A DNA stretch of 64,000 nucleotides from Wolbachia endosymbiont of Aedes albopictus (GCF_024804185.1 NZ_CP101657.1:62001-126000), one strand, 5' to 3'; shown: positions 27,279 through 36,237, numbered from the stretch's first letter. The notes: a model not told the origin generated them from the sequence alone. Translations and numbers: made by a program.

Positions 27279-27962
27279 ATGACTGATTTTTGGGTAGGGG
27301 ACCTTAACGTGAATATAAGTGGGATAATTGAAGAGGAAGTCAAAAAAGAATTGTTAAGGTAAAAATATATAGCTCTGGAAATGATGCTCTTGTTTTAACA
27401 ATTAATTAAAGTAAAGTGTGTAGTAAATGGTGTAATTGCTGTATCTTAACAAAAAGGTATAACGAATGTAAGGAGGGGTCTCTAAAGAATAAAATTTCTG
27501 AGTCAATAGAACAACAATTTAGCATTAAATACCATGACAATTATTTGGCTTACACTATACACAAGTGGGCTGCAAGTGAAATATCTAATTCTATTGCTTT
27601 TTGCATAATTGGTTGTGGAAATTGCAAGATTGGATATCAAGATGTTGCAAATTCATTCAACATAACAAAAGAAGAAATTGATCAAGGTAATATTGCAAGC
27701 ATAGAAAGTAAAATAAAAAGTGAAGCTAGGTAGTGAGTTTCTTAAGTTGATTTCTAGGATGGATCAATCGCTAAGAGAACAAAGTGAAAAGTCTATTGTA
27801 CAAATTTTAAACTCATCCGCTGAGGAGATGTTAAGGAGTTTCTATGATAGCCCTTTACAGGAGAGTAATTCTCCAGAGCATGAAGAAGTCAGTGCATCCT
27901 CTGCTTCACCTGCTACAGAAGGTCCGGAAACTAGTGTTAATCCAGATCCTTTATCAACCTAA
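27279..27962 (+). pseudogene. Broken hypothetical gene (frameshifts and an in-frame TAA)
   Basis: Three partial frames lie in series. An ATG ORF at 27279-27362 begins MTDFWVGDLNVNISGIIEEE. The second frame reads KVKIYSSGNDALVLTIN, a TAA at 27407-27409, then VCSKWCNCCILTKRYNECKE onward to 27733. The third frame, 27720-27962, is a polar tail (SLREQSEKSIVQILNSSAEE). The second and third may be separate small ORFs, but the reading-frame continuity around the TAA and the missing ribosome sites favour a decayed gene. The Cys-rich centre recalls the preceding exported protein in composition only. Function unknown. Confidence 0.45.
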
Positions 27963-28450
27963 TCAACCCCATATATATGTTTTTTTTGTACCCATGCTTT
28001 GCGTTTCGATGAGGACAGAAAACACCATTTTTCACTGCATTTTTTTATTTCTATTACAGCAAACTTGTCTATTTTCATAGTAATCTTGCTGTCTACACTC
28101 TGTTTTTGATATCCATAAGTATCTTCTTTTAAAATCGCGTAGCGCTTATCACTAAGCAGATTGCCTTTTATCCATCCACAGTCTTCATCTATATCGCAGA
28201 CCTTTTTCCAACTCTCAAACTCTTCTATCACTTTCAGGGGCAGATTTTTGCAAGTGTATATCCATTTTACAGGATAGTGAAACCCTGGCCCCGTTCTCAT
28301 GTTGATTTTATTTGATTTGGTTGAAACAAAGGTATTAGCAAACAAGCTATGGCTAAATAATAAAAACAATAGGATAATAGTACTGAACCAAGATCCCAGT
28401 GTCACGCACTGGGATGACATGAGGGATAATGTAACAGACTTATTCATCAT
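27959..28450 (-). CDS. Exported bacterial SH3-domain protein with palindrome-altered N-terminus
   Basis: 163 aa. After a hydrophobic signal segment (FSTIILLFLLFSHSLFANTF) come bacterial SH3 (COG3807-type) features: KINMRTGPGFHYPVKW, LPLKVIEEFESWKKV and a Cys-containing GWIKGNLLSDKRYA, with a second SH3-like half after residue 110. Such domains bind peptidoglycan or ligands in the periplasm. The first residues (MSSQCVTLGSW) are encoded by the dispersed hairpin at 28392-28420 inserted just ahead of the signal sequence, so the original start has probably been replaced. The 3' end overlaps the converging ORF by four bases. Confidence 0.8.
   Translation of the reverse strand: MMNKSVTLSLMSSQCVTLGSWFSTIILLFLLFSHSLFANTFVSTKSNKINMRTGPGFHYPVKWIYTCKNLPLKVIEEFESWKKVCDIDEDCGWIKGNLLSDKRYAILKEDTYGYQKQSVDSKITMKIDKFAVIEIKKCSEKWCFLSSSKRKAWVQKKHIYGVD
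28392..28420. repeat. Dispersed palindromic element within the SH3-protein N-terminus
   Basis: Contains GATCCCAGTGTCACGCACTG and GGATGACAT. Its arms CCCAGTG and CACTGGG form a hairpin. Copies with the same core occur at 21233-21262, 28963-28991, 30968-31002, 39407-39434 and about 47777-47829. Confidence 0.85.
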
Positions 28451-28520
28451 AATTCACGATTAGATTGACATAAGATAAAGAGTAAATTAAAAATTGAATA
28501 GATCTTTAAATGAAAAATCA

Positions 28521-29855
28521 ATGCCTATAGAAATATTAATGCCTGCTCTTTCACCGACAATGAGCAAAACTGGAGGAAAAATTGTCAAGTGGCATAAAAA
28601 AGAACAAGACAAAGTTGAAGTAGGCGACGTAATTGCTGAGATAGAGACTGATAAAGCCATAATGGAGTTTGAATCTGTAGATGAAGGAGTTTTAGCAAAA
28701 ATTTTAGTAACAGAAGGAACAAGTGGCGTGCCTGTAAATCAACCGATAGCTTTAATGCTGGAAGAAGGAGAAGATGAAAGTGCACTCGGTAACTATGTTT
28801 CAACTTCTGCTACCAATATTGAAGCTAAGAAAGAAGTTGAAACCAATCCCTCAGTGCCATCCAATTCCTCAATGTCATCCAACTCCTCAACATCGTCCAA
28901 TTTTTCAGTGTCATCGAACTCCTCAATATCATCCAACTCTCCAATGTCATCGAACTCCTCAATGTCATCCCAGTGCGTGACACTGGGATCTAGAAAAGAG
29001 GAAGGAACAGAAGGTATAATAAAAATAAGCCCATTAGCTAAGAAAATAGCTCAAAATGAAGGGGTTAATGTGCAGCAATTAAAAGGTACAGGTCCATACG
29101 GTCGCATAATTAAGGCTGATGTGTTGGAGTTTTTAGACAGTGGTATACGCACTGAAAGTCCTGAGAAAGATACCATAGTTGAAGTAAGCAACATGCGCCA
29201 AGTGATAGCACAGCGCCTGACTGAATCCAAACAGAATGTTCCACATTTTTATTTGACTGTAGACTGCCAGGTTGATAAGTTAATATCGCTCAAAAATGAG
29301 ATTAACTCAGCAGATGAAAACAATAAAGTAACAATTAATGACTTAATTATAAAAGCTGTGGCTTTTAGCATGAAAAAATTTCCTGATATAAATTCTTCGT
29401 GGATAGATAATAAAATACTTAAATACTCGAATGCAGACATTTCAATCGCTGTGGCACTTGAAGATGGGCTAATTACTCCTATAGTCAAAAATGCTGATAA
29501 AAAGGGTATTTTATCTATATCAAAAGAAGTGAAAGATTTAGTAAGCAGAGCAAGATCTGGAAAATTAAGGCCAGAAGAATTTCAAGGAGGTGGGTTTACT
29601 ATTTCCAATTTAGGGATGTTTGGTATAAAAGCTTTCAGTGCTATAATCAACCCACCGCAATCTTGCATTATGGCAGTTGGTGCATCCAAAAAACAACCAA
29701 TTGTTATGAATGAGAAAATAGAGATAGCAGAAATAATGACAGTAACACTTTCTGTTGACCATAGAGCAGTTGATGGGGCACTCGGAGCAAAATTTTTAAA
29801 TGCCTTTAAGCGTTATATAGAGAATCCTGTGGCGATGTTTCTTGAGTATTGTTAG
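28521..29855 (+). CDS. pdhC: Pyruvate dehydrogenase E2, dihydrolipoamide acetyltransferase
   Basis: 444 aa from the ATG at 28521 (an upstream TTG at 28494 is less likely). The lipoyl domain occupies residues 1-80, with the lipoylated Lys45 in EIETDKAIMEF. The E1/E3-binding domain lies around 175-210 (ISPLAKKIAQNEGVNVQQL). The catalytic domain ends in DHRAVDG with His414 and Asp418. It transfers acetyl groups to CoA at the core of the pyruvate dehydrogenase complex. The linker between lipoyl and binding domains holds six tandem 18-base units (28857-28964) encoding Ser-Ser-Asn-Ser-Ser-Met-like repeats, then the dispersed palindrome (SSQCVTLGSR). These are insertions tolerated in a flexible linker. 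Confidence 0.93.
   Translation: MPIEILMPALSPTMSKTGGKIVKWHKKEQDKVEVGDVIAEIETDKAIMEFESVDEGVLAKILVTEGTSGVPVNQPIALMLEEGEDESALGNYVSTSATNIEAKKEVETNPSVPSNSSMSSNSSTSSNFSVSSNSSISSNSPMSSNSSMSSQCVTLGSRKEEGTEGIIKISPLAKKIAQNEGVNVQQLKGTGPYGRIIKADVLEFLDSGIRTESPEKDTIVEVSNMRQVIAQRLTESKQNVPHFYLTVDCQVDKLISLKNEINSADENNKVTINDLIIKAVAFSMKKFPDINSSWIDNKILKYSNADISIAVALEDGLITPIVKNADKKGILSISKEVKDLVSRARSGKLRPEEFQGGGFTISNLGMFGIKAFSAIINPPQSCIMAVGASKKQPIVMNEKIEIAEIMTVTLSVDHRAVDGALGAKFLNAFKRYIENPVAMFLEYC
28857..28964 (+). repeat. Six tandem 18-base units in the PdhC linker
   Basis: Units of the form TCATCCAACTCCTCAATG, each with up to a few substitutions, run from 28857 to 28964 and end directly at the hairpin TCATCCCAGTGCGTGACAC. 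The encoded hexapeptide is close to SSNSSM. The 5' part of each unit (TCATCC) equals the start of the hairpin, suggesting the array grew from that flank. Confidence 0.85.
28963..28991. repeat. Dispersed palindromic element inside pdhC
   Basis: The sequence TGTCATCCCAGTGCGTGACA followed by CTGGGATCT is inserted in frame, adding SSQCVTLGSR to the E2 linker. It is the same element as in three other coding sequences of the window. Confidence 0.85.
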
Positions 29856-29915
29856 TATAAAATTAATACCCCTTAGTTTATACTTTTATTAGTTGATAGA
29901 TTTAGAGGTAAAAAT

Positions 29916-30911
29916 ATGACTAATATAAAAATAGAAAAACGCAATATATCTTTTGATGATGCAAAATTAAAATTTTCAAACAACGGACTTCTAACAGATT
30001 CTTCGTCCAATGAGTCAATAGACTCTATTGGTAAGAAATTTAAGTATGAAGTAAAACTTCCAGGTGTTATTCACACTACAGCAAGAAAAAATAACGTTGG
30101 GGACGGACTTAATGAGTTAAATGCAAGAAAGGAAGCTAATTCTGTTGCTCCAAAGCTTAGCGTTGCAAAAAAGAAGAAAGTGAATCCAGAGTACCATATT
30201 ACTCCAACTCCTACTCGTTCTGAATACATGATGCAAAAGGAAAGAGAAGCGAAAAAGTCAAACCCTTTTAAGGCACTGATGGAAACTATGCCAGTGTACG
30301 AAAATGTTGATGACACATTTGAGCAGAATAAAAGAGAAGATGAACTAGAGACTGTAAAATTTCTCAAAACACTAAGCAAGACAGAAAGAGAAAATCTTGG
30401 TTTTTCTTCTAAGCAATCAGATGGCAAGGAAGTTCAAAGTCAATCCTTATCTGATGGGGACACATTTCCAGAACTACCAGCATGTGCATACAAGCCAGCA
30501 CTGTTTCCAAAACCATCAAAAGAGAAAGTAAGAGAAGCTTTGGATAGAATGCGTGAAGCTAGTAATTCCGTAAGTGTTGAAGATGGTGTTAGTCCAGATA
30601 GGTTTAAAGTTCGTCCATTCTTATGCAGCGATATAGATGGATACGTAGCTCCTGACAAACGTAATCACAATCTAGAAAGGTGTAAGGTTACACATGATAG
30701 TAGTAAACTTGAAGCAAAAATGGAGAGAAAGCATGGATTTCAATCGGATCCAAGTATTAAGCATGTAAAGGCTGATACGGCAACGTGCTCTATTACTAAA
30801 GGTAATGATAAAAGAGATATCAGACCTGATGCTTCATATGAACAGCAAGAGCCTTTATCAGATTTATCTAAAGTTAATGTGAAGGAATTAGCAAATAAAT
30901 TCCGCGGTTAA
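29916..30911 (+). CDS. Hypothetical soluble protein, 331 aa
   Basis: Highly charged and polar, without signal peptide or membrane segments and probably largely disordered (many Lys, Glu, Ser, Pro). It begins MTNIKIEKRNISFDDAKLKF after an AGAGGT ribosome site and contains a Lys run (VAKKKKVNPEYH) near residue 85. No catalytic or domain signature is seen. It follows pdhC by 60 bases in the same direction and may share its transcript. Not recognised; likely a Rickettsiales- or Wolbachia-restricted protein. Confidence 0.7.
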   Translation: MTNIKIEKRNISFDDAKLKFSNNGLLTDSSSNESIDSIGKKFKYEVKLPGVIHTTARKNNVGDGLNELNARKEANSVAPKLSVAKKKKVNPEYHITPTPTRSEYMMQKEREAKKSNPFKALMETMPVYENVDDTFEQNKREDELETVKFLKTLSKTERENLGFSSKQSDGKEVQSQSLSDGDTFPELPACAYKPALFPKPSKEKVREALDRMREASNSVSVEDGVSPDRFKVRPFLCSDIDGYVAPDKRNHNLERCKVTHDSSKLEAKMERKHGFQSDPSIKHVKADTATCSITKGNDKRDIRPDASYEQQEPLSDLSKVNVKELANKFRG

Positions 30912-30967
30912 AATTTCTGCATTAAGGGCACAACTGTACGAACATTATGATACAAGAGACCAAGAAA

Positions 30968-31002
30968 GATGTCATCCCAGTGCTTGACACTGGGATGACA
31001 TC
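30968..31002. repeat. Intergenic perfect palindrome, possible bidirectional terminator
   Basis: GATGTCATCCCAGTG and CACTGGGATGACATC pair perfectly (15 bases) around CTTGA. It is the dispersed element in its complete form, sitting between two converging genes where a hairpin could terminate both transcripts. Confidence 0.85.
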
Positions 31003-31065
31003 ATCCATTACTAAAATTACCTGCAGGTGACAATATTCATACACTAAACATCAAAGGCAGGGGTT

Positions 31066-32259
31066 TTAAAACAAAATGTTCTTTATTTGTTTTATACTTT
31101 CTGAATCTTTCTTTTTAAAGATAGCCTCGAGAGAAATTTTAAGCTTTTCCCATTCTTTTTGACTATTTAGACTCTCAATCTTCTCCAGTGCTTTCTCATG
31201 TGATGAATATAATTCCTCATACAAATCAGCATCTACTGACTGTAATATTACTAAAAATGTAAATAAATTCGGATCAAGTAATTCTTCTTTTACATAACAT
31301 AGCTTAATTTTCTTTACACAGTATTGTATTGCTTTTAATGATAACGAGAAGCTTTCTGCATAAAATATAAAACTATCTATAATTAAACTTTTTGATTTTT
31401 TCGGTAATTTAATATTTTCAAATAGTTCTTTTGTAAATTTTTCTATCGGTTGTTTTGGCAAATGTAAAGAGAAGTCAGTAAAAGATTTTAGGTCAAAATT
31501 TGGTCCAAGTATTGTGCTGATTGCTCTTTGTACATTACTCTTATCTTTACTTACAGAAATAATGAAAACCAGCCCCTCCACATCAAGCATATACTTTATA
31601 GATTCCAAAAAATCGACAACGAATTTAGGGCGGCACACATCAAGATTATCCACCATTATATAAATGTTTTTGTCTTTTCTAATTCTATTAACTACCTTTG
31701 CCAATTGTGTTTTAAAATCCTTAATGTTTTCTTCTCTTCTTTGAAGAGTATTCAACTCTCTCAGTACAGAACCAATATCTTTCCTATCAGCCTCTTTTGT
31801 AGCGTCAAGCAATACGGAAAGCATAGCAAGTGGAGATTTACTGATCAGCTTTCCTAGTGTGTTTAGAGAAAATAGTTCTTGGTTTATGTTCTTGAACTGT
31901 TGTATAACGCTTCTTTTTACTTCATACGATGCAAATAAATCTTCAAATAGAAAATTTAAAAAAGAAGGAAGTGGTTGATCCAGTGCATTGATATCCCATG
32001 CGCTATAATAAGCTGCAATTTCATTTTGCTGTTTTAACTCTTTTACCCACTTTTTCAGAAAAAACGTCTTACCCCATCCATCATATCCTTCTAAAGATAT
32101 TATTGTAAAAGACTGATCAATTGTTTTAATTATAGTGTTGAATTTACCTGAAAATTGCTTATAGTTTAGACGGTCATTTTCCCAAGCCACCACTTTAAGT
32201 GGTGGCGCTATTCCTTTCTTTTTGAATGTTACTAGCGATATAAGTTTTTTTAAGCACAT
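31066..32259 (-). CDS. KAP-family P-loop NTPase
   Basis: 397 aa. Walker A GYDGWGKT near residue 60 and Walker B (IYIMVDNLDVCRP) near residue 210, with the Asp-Asn-Leu-Asp arrangement typical of KAP NTPases. These are often membrane-associated signalling or phage-defence ATPases. Wolbachia proteins of this type have no assigned role. The C-terminal third is helical with no motif. It starts 3 bases after the stop of recR on the same strand, so the two form an operon. Confidence 0.75.
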   Translation of the reverse strand: MCLKKLISLVTFKKKGIAPPLKVVAWENDRLNYKQFSGKFNTIIKTIDQSFTIISLEGYDGWGKTFFLKKWVKELKQQNEIAAYYSAWDINALDQPLPSFLNFLFEDLFASYEVKRSVIQQFKNINQELFSLNTLGKLISKSPLAMLSVLLDATKEADRKDIGSVLRELNTLQRREENIKDFKTQLAKVVNRIRKDKNIYIMVDNLDVCRPKFVVDFLESIKYMLDVEGLVFIISVSKDKSNVQRAISTILGPNFDLKSFTDFSLHLPKQPIEKFTKELFENIKLPKKSKSLIIDSFIFYAESFSLSLKAIQYCVKKIKLCYVKEELLDPNLFTFLVILQSVDADLYEELYSSHEKALEKIESLNSQKEWEKLKISLEAIFKKKDSESIKQIKNILF

Positions 32260-32262
32260 GTC

Positions 32263-32868
32263 TTATTTTATATTTAACTCATATTCTTGTCTTGAAGTGA
32301 GGGCTGCTTTTAACGTTCCTTCATCTAGATAGTCAATTTCTCCGCCCATTGGTATGCCGCAAGCAAGACGTGATATTTTCACATCCAAATTTTTTAGCAA
32401 TTCAATTATATATTGTGCAGTAACTTGACCTTCTAATGTCGGATTAATTGCAATAATTATCTCTTCAACTTTAGATTTTGTCACTCTTTCCAGAATAGTA
32501 TCAAGGTTAAGTTCTTTTGGACCTATGCCATTTATCGCAGACAATCTACCCCCCAAAACATGGTATAAACCTGAATATATATTTCCTTTTTCAAACGCCC
32601 ATAGATCACCTAATTCTTCTACTACACACAGTAACTTAGTGTCACGTTTTGGGTTAGTACAAATAGAACAAGGTGACTTATTATCTAGATTTCCGCAAAT
32701 CTCACATTCTACTATAAGATCTGCTAGCTCTTTAATCAAAGATACAAGTGGTAGCATAACTTTCTCTTTGTTTTGGAGTAAATGTATAACCAACCTGCGT
32801 GATGATGATGGTCCTAAACTTGGCAATTTAGAAAAAGCATGAACTAGATTCTTTATGTTAATGTTCAT
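32263..32868 (-). CDS. recR: Recombination mediator RecR
   Basis: 201 aa, the standard RecR length. It has an N-terminal helix-hairpin-helix ([20 protein letters not shown]), a Cys4 zinc finger ([16 protein letters not shown]), and a Toprim domain ([27 protein letters not shown]). RecR loads RecA with RecO/RecF at single-strand gaps. It lies upstream of, and probably co-transcribed with, the KAP NTPase. Confidence 0.93.
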   Translation of the reverse strand: MNINIKNLVHAFSKLPSLGPSSSRRLVIHLLQNKEKVMLPLVSLIKELADLIVECEICGNLDNKSPCSICTNPKRDTKLLCVVEELGDLWAFEKGNIYSGLYHVLGGRLSAINGIGPKELNLDTILERVTKSKVEEIIIAINPTLEGQVTAQYIIELLKNLDVKISRLACGIPMGGEIDYLDEGTLKAALTSRQEYELNIK

Positions 32869-33021
32869 TCAATAAATTCAGAATAGTTCATCAAATGGTA
32901 ACATCAAACCCTTTGTAAAGAAAGTGGTAAGTTTCTCTTGATCCACTTTGATTAGCTATAGAAAAAATTTTTTACTCTAATGCAAAAAATTACTTCCGCA
33001 CACTTAAAGCCTGATTATAAT

Positions 33022-33630
33022 AGACTTCTTGCATAAACAAAACTAAGTAGAAAAAAGGTATAGCTATACCGCCACAGTATCTCTAGATCCCGCTAACAAG
33101 CAGCGGGATGACGAATTGCTTAACCTTCATACCGCCACGAACCGTCATTCCGCCTCAGACCGTCATACCGTCACGGTATCTCATCCGCTAACAAGAGATC
33201 CCGCTGCGGGATGACGAATTGCTATACCGCCACGAACCGTCATACCGCGATTCATTCGCGGTATCTCATCCGCTAACACGCAGCGGGATACTTGACCTTT
33301 ACAGGGATGACGGTTGTCGTTTAGCTATAAATGTTTAAGAAATTTACCAAATGAAAAAAAAGGCAAAAGAAGCCCCGTGGTGCGAGTTTTGACTCTATAT
33401 TACTGTAAGTGGCGCTGTAATAATGTGCTGACGCTTAGTTTAAGCGCGATTTGGCTGAATGTAGAAAAAATAAAAAAGACATGCAGCCGCTATAATTTTA
33501 TGTAATCCGCCAATAAATACTCTGAGTTTTTTACTGAATTTTTGTTGTTGAACCTGCGCAGATCAAAAACAAGTTTTGAGTCATAAATACCCTTATTATC
33601 ATAATAAGGGGGCTGGCTAGGCTTGTCAAG
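33022..33630 (+). repeat. Dispersed composite repeat element, copy A (inverted relative to 38863-39607)
   Basis: Starts with AGACTTCTTGCATAA, contains several short hairpins (AGCGGGATGACG; TACCGCGATTCATTCGCGGT), and from 33304 to 33630 is an almost exact inverted copy of 38921-39243. Conserved blocks include GCAAAAGAAGCCCCGTGGTG and GCTGACGCTTAGTTTAAGCG. No transposase is encoded, so it looks like a non-autonomous (MITE-like) or decayed element. The 32869-33021 flank shows nothing else. Confidence 0.75.
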
Positions 33631-33662
33631 GGATTTTTGACGAAATGATTTTGAAAGTAAAG

Positions 33663-33735
33663 AGCGGGAGAAGGGGTTCGAACCCTCGACCTCAACCTTG
33701 GCAAGGTTGCGCTCTACCAACTGAGCTACTCCCGC
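33663..33735 (-). tRNA. tRNA-Gly (GCC)
   Basis: The minus strand reads GCGGGAGTAGCTCAGTTGGT, then a D arm, anticodon loop TTGCCAA (anticodon GCC at 33702-33700), and the T arm GAGGGTTCGAACCCCTT. The 7-base acceptor stem GCGGGAG/CTCCCGC pairs fully. CCA is not encoded. Confidence 0.95.
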
Positions 33736-33794
33736 AATTAAATTAACCTAAATTTACTTAATTATAGGCATATACAGCGATTTGTAAACCCCGT

Positions 33795-33856
33795 GTACAC
33801 GAAAAATGTGAGAGCCCATAAGTTTGCATGGTTCCTTCTATGATCTTTTCGTGTAC
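33795..33856. other. Inverted repeat ahead of rnd
   Basis: GTACACGAAAA (33795-33805) and TTTTCGTGTAC (33846-33856) form an 11-base perfect inverted repeat with a 40-base loop, between tRNA-Gly and rnd. It may be a structured leader or the relic of a short element. Confidence 0.4.
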
Positions 33857-33915
33857 TTAAGGCTCGTTTTTGATTATCATGGATTTTCAATTGTGCCAAA
33901 AAATGTATTAGTTTT

Positions 33916-34536
33916 ATGGAAATATTTTTATATAAAGACGACTTGCCAGCTAGTTCAATACTAGATGATATAAGGTCTATAGCTGTTGATACCGAGGCAA
34001 TGGGGTTACTTCATAGCAGAGATAGATTATGCCTTGTGCAGCTCTCTTTTAATGATGGCAACGTTCACTTAGTTCAACTCAAGAACGATTACACAGCGCC
34101 AAATTTGAGAAAAATATTAGAGGATAAAAATATAACTAAAATATTTCACTTCGCGCGATTTGATCTGAGCATAATACATTATTACTTGAAAACTTGGGCA
34201 CTTCCATGCTATTGCACGAAAATAGCTTCACGGTTAGTTCGCACTTACACAAATAATCATAGCTTAAAAGAATTGTGCTTAGAACTACTTGACACCAAAT
34301 TAAATAAGCAACAGCAATCTTCTGATTGGGGAAATGAAAATTTGACAGACAAACAAAAAAGTTATGCTGCATCTGATGTTTTGTATCTCCATAAGATAAA
34401 GGAAAAGCTAGATTTAATGTTGGAACGTGAAAATAGAAAAGAATTGGCCCAAAAGTGCTTTGAATTTCTTCCTACTCGCATTGAGTTAGACTTAATGGGT
34501 TGGGAAAACGTGGATATCTTTAATCATCAGATATAA
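33916..34536 (+). CDS. rnd: RNase D-like 3'-5' exonuclease (short form)
   Basis: 206 aa DEDDy exonuclease. It has DTE (AVDTEAMGL), FHFARFD, and the final motif YAASDVLYLHKI with Tyr and Asp. It lacks the C-terminal HRDC domains of E. coli RNase D (about 375 aa), as usual for the short alphaproteobacterial form. It trims 3' ends of tRNA and other RNAs. It sits near two tRNA genes. Confidence 0.9.
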   Translation: MEIFLYKDDLPASSILDDIRSIAVDTEAMGLLHSRDRLCLVQLSFNDGNVHLVQLKNDYTAPNLRKILEDKNITKIFHFARFDLSIIHYYLKTWALPCYCTKIASRLVRTYTNNHSLKELCLELLDTKLNKQQQSSDWGNENLTDKQKSYAASDVLYLHKIKEKLDLMLERENRKELAQKCFEFLPTRIELDLMGWENVDIFNHQI

Positions 34537-34650
34537 CCATTTGTGAGAAGTTTTTTGTTTGTGCAAGACACTTTAGGGCAATTTTTCAGAAGAATTTGGT
34601 TGATTAACTGTTGATTGATGCGCTATATTTTACAAAAATTTAGGTATTTT

Positions 34651-34974
34651 ATGAGTGATGATATTACATTGGTAAATGATCAAAGTTTCAAATCTGAAGT
34701 CACTGACTATAAAGGGTTTGTTCTGATAGACTTTTGGGCAGAATGGTGTGGGCCATGTAAAAGTCTAATGCCGCGTATTGAACAGTTGGCTAAAGACAGA
34801 AAAGGCAAGATTAAGATCTGCAAGTTCGACATAGATGAAGGGACTGAAGTGCCAAGTAGGTATGGAGTGCAATCTATACCTACTTTAATCATATTTCAAG
34901 ATGGTAAGGAAATTGCACGCAAAATTGGTGCAACAAATGATTTGTTAAGTTGGGTTGATAGTGAAATAAGCTAA
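34651..34974 (+). CDS. trxA: Thioredoxin
   Basis: 107 aa from the ATG at 34651, preferred over an in-frame TTG at 34615 because the shorter form has the standard thioredoxin length. Active site WCGPC with Cys33 and Cys36, cis-Pro motif (SIPTLIIF), and the buried Asp in LIDFWAEW. It reduces protein disulfides in the cytoplasm. Confidence 0.93.
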   Translation: MSDDITLVNDQSFKSEVTDYKGFVLIDFWAEWCGPCKSLMPRIEQLAKDRKGKIKICKFDIDEGTEVPSRYGVQSIPTLIIFQDGKEIARKIGATNDLLSWVDSEIS

Positions 34975-35016
34975 TAGACAAATTTGCTTTTGTGTGTATT
35001 ATAAATATTGATAAAA

Positions 35017-35093
35017 GGGATTGTAGCTCAGTCGGTTAGAGCATTTCGCTCATAACGAAGTGGTCGTAGGTTCGAGTCCTACCAATCCCACCA
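35017..35093 (+). tRNA. tRNA with CAU anticodon (Met elongator or Ile2)
   Basis: Begins GGGATTGTAGCTCAGTCGGT, has anticodon loop CTCATAA and the T arm GTAGGTTCGAGTCCTAC, and closes with AATCCC, A and an encoded CCA. The CAU anticodon fits elongator tRNA-Met or tRNA-Ile2 (lysidine-modified), which cannot be separated confidently by eye. It is not the initiator, because the first pair is G-C. Confidence 0.92.
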
Positions 35094-35171
35094 TTGTGTT
35101 GATCTTAGCATGATCGTAACAATGAGAAAACTATAGTATATGAATTATATGTTGATATAATAAAGGAAATA

Positions 35172-35822
35172 ATGGAATTTACTAAATCTTTGAATAATAA
35201 GTTAGATGAGTTGCGCTTACTAAATCATCCATTCTACCAATCATGGAATACAGGAAGCTTAAGCTTGCAAGCTTTACAAACCTACGCTAAAGAATATTAT
35301 CACCACGTTGCTGCGTTTCCTCGTTATATCAGTGGTATACATTTTCTGTGCCCAGATCTAAAAATGCGACAGGTTTTGCTTGGTAATTTGATAGAAGAAG
35401 AACAAGGTGATGAAAATCACCCAGAGTTATGGAAACCTTTTGCTGAAGGGCTTGGTGTTGATCTCCGTAAGAATGCACAGATTAAAGAGACACAGAAGTT
35501 AGTTGATGGTTACTTTGATATTATACGATCAGACTTTGCTTCCGGTTTGGGTGCACTTTATGCTTATGAACGTCAAACTCCAGAGGTTTCTAAGTCTAAA
35601 ATTGAAGGTTTAAAAAAACACTATTCAATAAGTGATGAGCGTTCTCTTCAATTTTTTATAGTTCATATGCATGCTGATGAATGGCATTCTGAGGAATGTG
35701 CAAATCTTATTGCAGACTTAAGCGAAGAAGAGCAAGAGAAAGCCATGCAAGGCGCTAAAAAAGGAGCAAAACTCTTGTGGGGTTTTCTTGACGGGATGAT
35801 GAACGCTAGTGTGTGTCATTAA
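35172..35822 (+). CDS. CADD/TenA-like heme-oxygenase-fold di-metal enzyme, predicted self-sacrificing pABA synthase
   Basis: 216 aa. The six metal-ligand positions of Chlamydia CADD are matched with similar spacing: Glu76, His83, Glu133, His165, Asp169 and His172 (EEEQGDENHPE; YERQTPE; HMHADEWHSEE). Tyr22, Tyr38 and Lys143 align with CADD Tyr27, Tyr43 and Lys152, the residues reported as sacrificed or required for making p-aminobenzoate. Numbering of the Chlamydia residues is from memory. It is followed 31 bases later by folB and then folKP, folA and a folC2-like gene. This suggests that it supplies pABA to dihydropteroate synthase. A good AAAGGA site precedes the ATG. PqqC/TenA-type roles are less likely. 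Confidence 0.82.
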   Translation: MEFTKSLNNKLDELRLLNHPFYQSWNTGSLSLQALQTYAKEYYHHVAAFPRYISGIHFLCPDLKMRQVLLGNLIEEEQGDENHPELWKPFAEGLGVDLRKNAQIKETQKLVDGYFDIIRSDFASGLGALYAYERQTPEVSKSKIEGLKKHYSISDERSLQFFIVHMHADEWHSEECANLIADLSEEEQEKAMQGAKKGAKLLWGFLDGMMNASVCH

Positions 35823-35853
35823 TTGTAAGTAGATTAAACTCAGTGATATTAAA

Positions 35854-36237
35854 ATGCAATGTAATTTTCTTATATCTGACCTGCGGCTTTGGGTTCATTT
35901 AGGATGTAGTGCAGAAGAGAAGTTTCATTCTCAATTAGTTAGTGTTAATATTGATTTTACCTTTAAATCCCCCCCTTTAGGACTTACAACTGACCGGCTT
36001 GAGGATACTATATGCTACTTGGAGGTAGTTCAGAGTATTCAATCTCTCGTTCAAAGCAAGCAATTCAACTTAATCGAGCATTTAACTCATGATATATACA
36101 GGACCATTAATAACTTTGTGATGCAAAAAAAGCATATTATTTCTTCTATAGGCGTAACTATTCACAAAGTTGCACCACCTGTCCCCAGTGTGCATGGAGG
36201 TGTTTTCTTTACTTATCGTAATGCGTTGCAAGAATGA
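35854..36237 (+). CDS. folB: Dihydroneopterin aldolase (FolB/FolX family)
   Basis: 127 aa T-fold protein. It starts with ISDLRLWVHLGCSAEEKF (pterin-site Glu region) and contains NLIEHLTHDIYRT and a Lys-Pro-rich end (IHKVAPPVPSVHGG). It converts dihydroneopterin to 6-hydroxymethyl-dihydropterin. The sequence is divergent, so the epimerase FolX cannot be excluded. Its end overlaps folKP by four bases (ATGA), giving translational coupling. Confidence 0.85.
   Translation: MQCNFLISDLRLWVHLGCSAEEKFHSQLVSVNIDFTFKSPPLGLTTDRLEDTICYLEVVQSIQSLVQSKQFNLIEHLTHDIYRTINNFVMQKKHIISSIGVTIHKVAPPVPSVHGGVFFTYRNALQE

Noticed and set aside
33060-33310. Possible CRISPR array from recurring short hairpins
   Set aside because: Units are unequal in length, are inverted as well as direct, have no regular unique spacers, and no cas genes are nearby.
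33314-33505. Plus-strand frame inside the repeat element
   Set aside because: It is composed entirely of repeat sequence, and the inverted copy at 38921-39243 does not keep an equivalent convincing frame.
33490-33720. Minus-strand frame overlapping tRNA-Gly
   Set aside because: It reads through the tRNA and the repeat element and has no homology or ribosome site.
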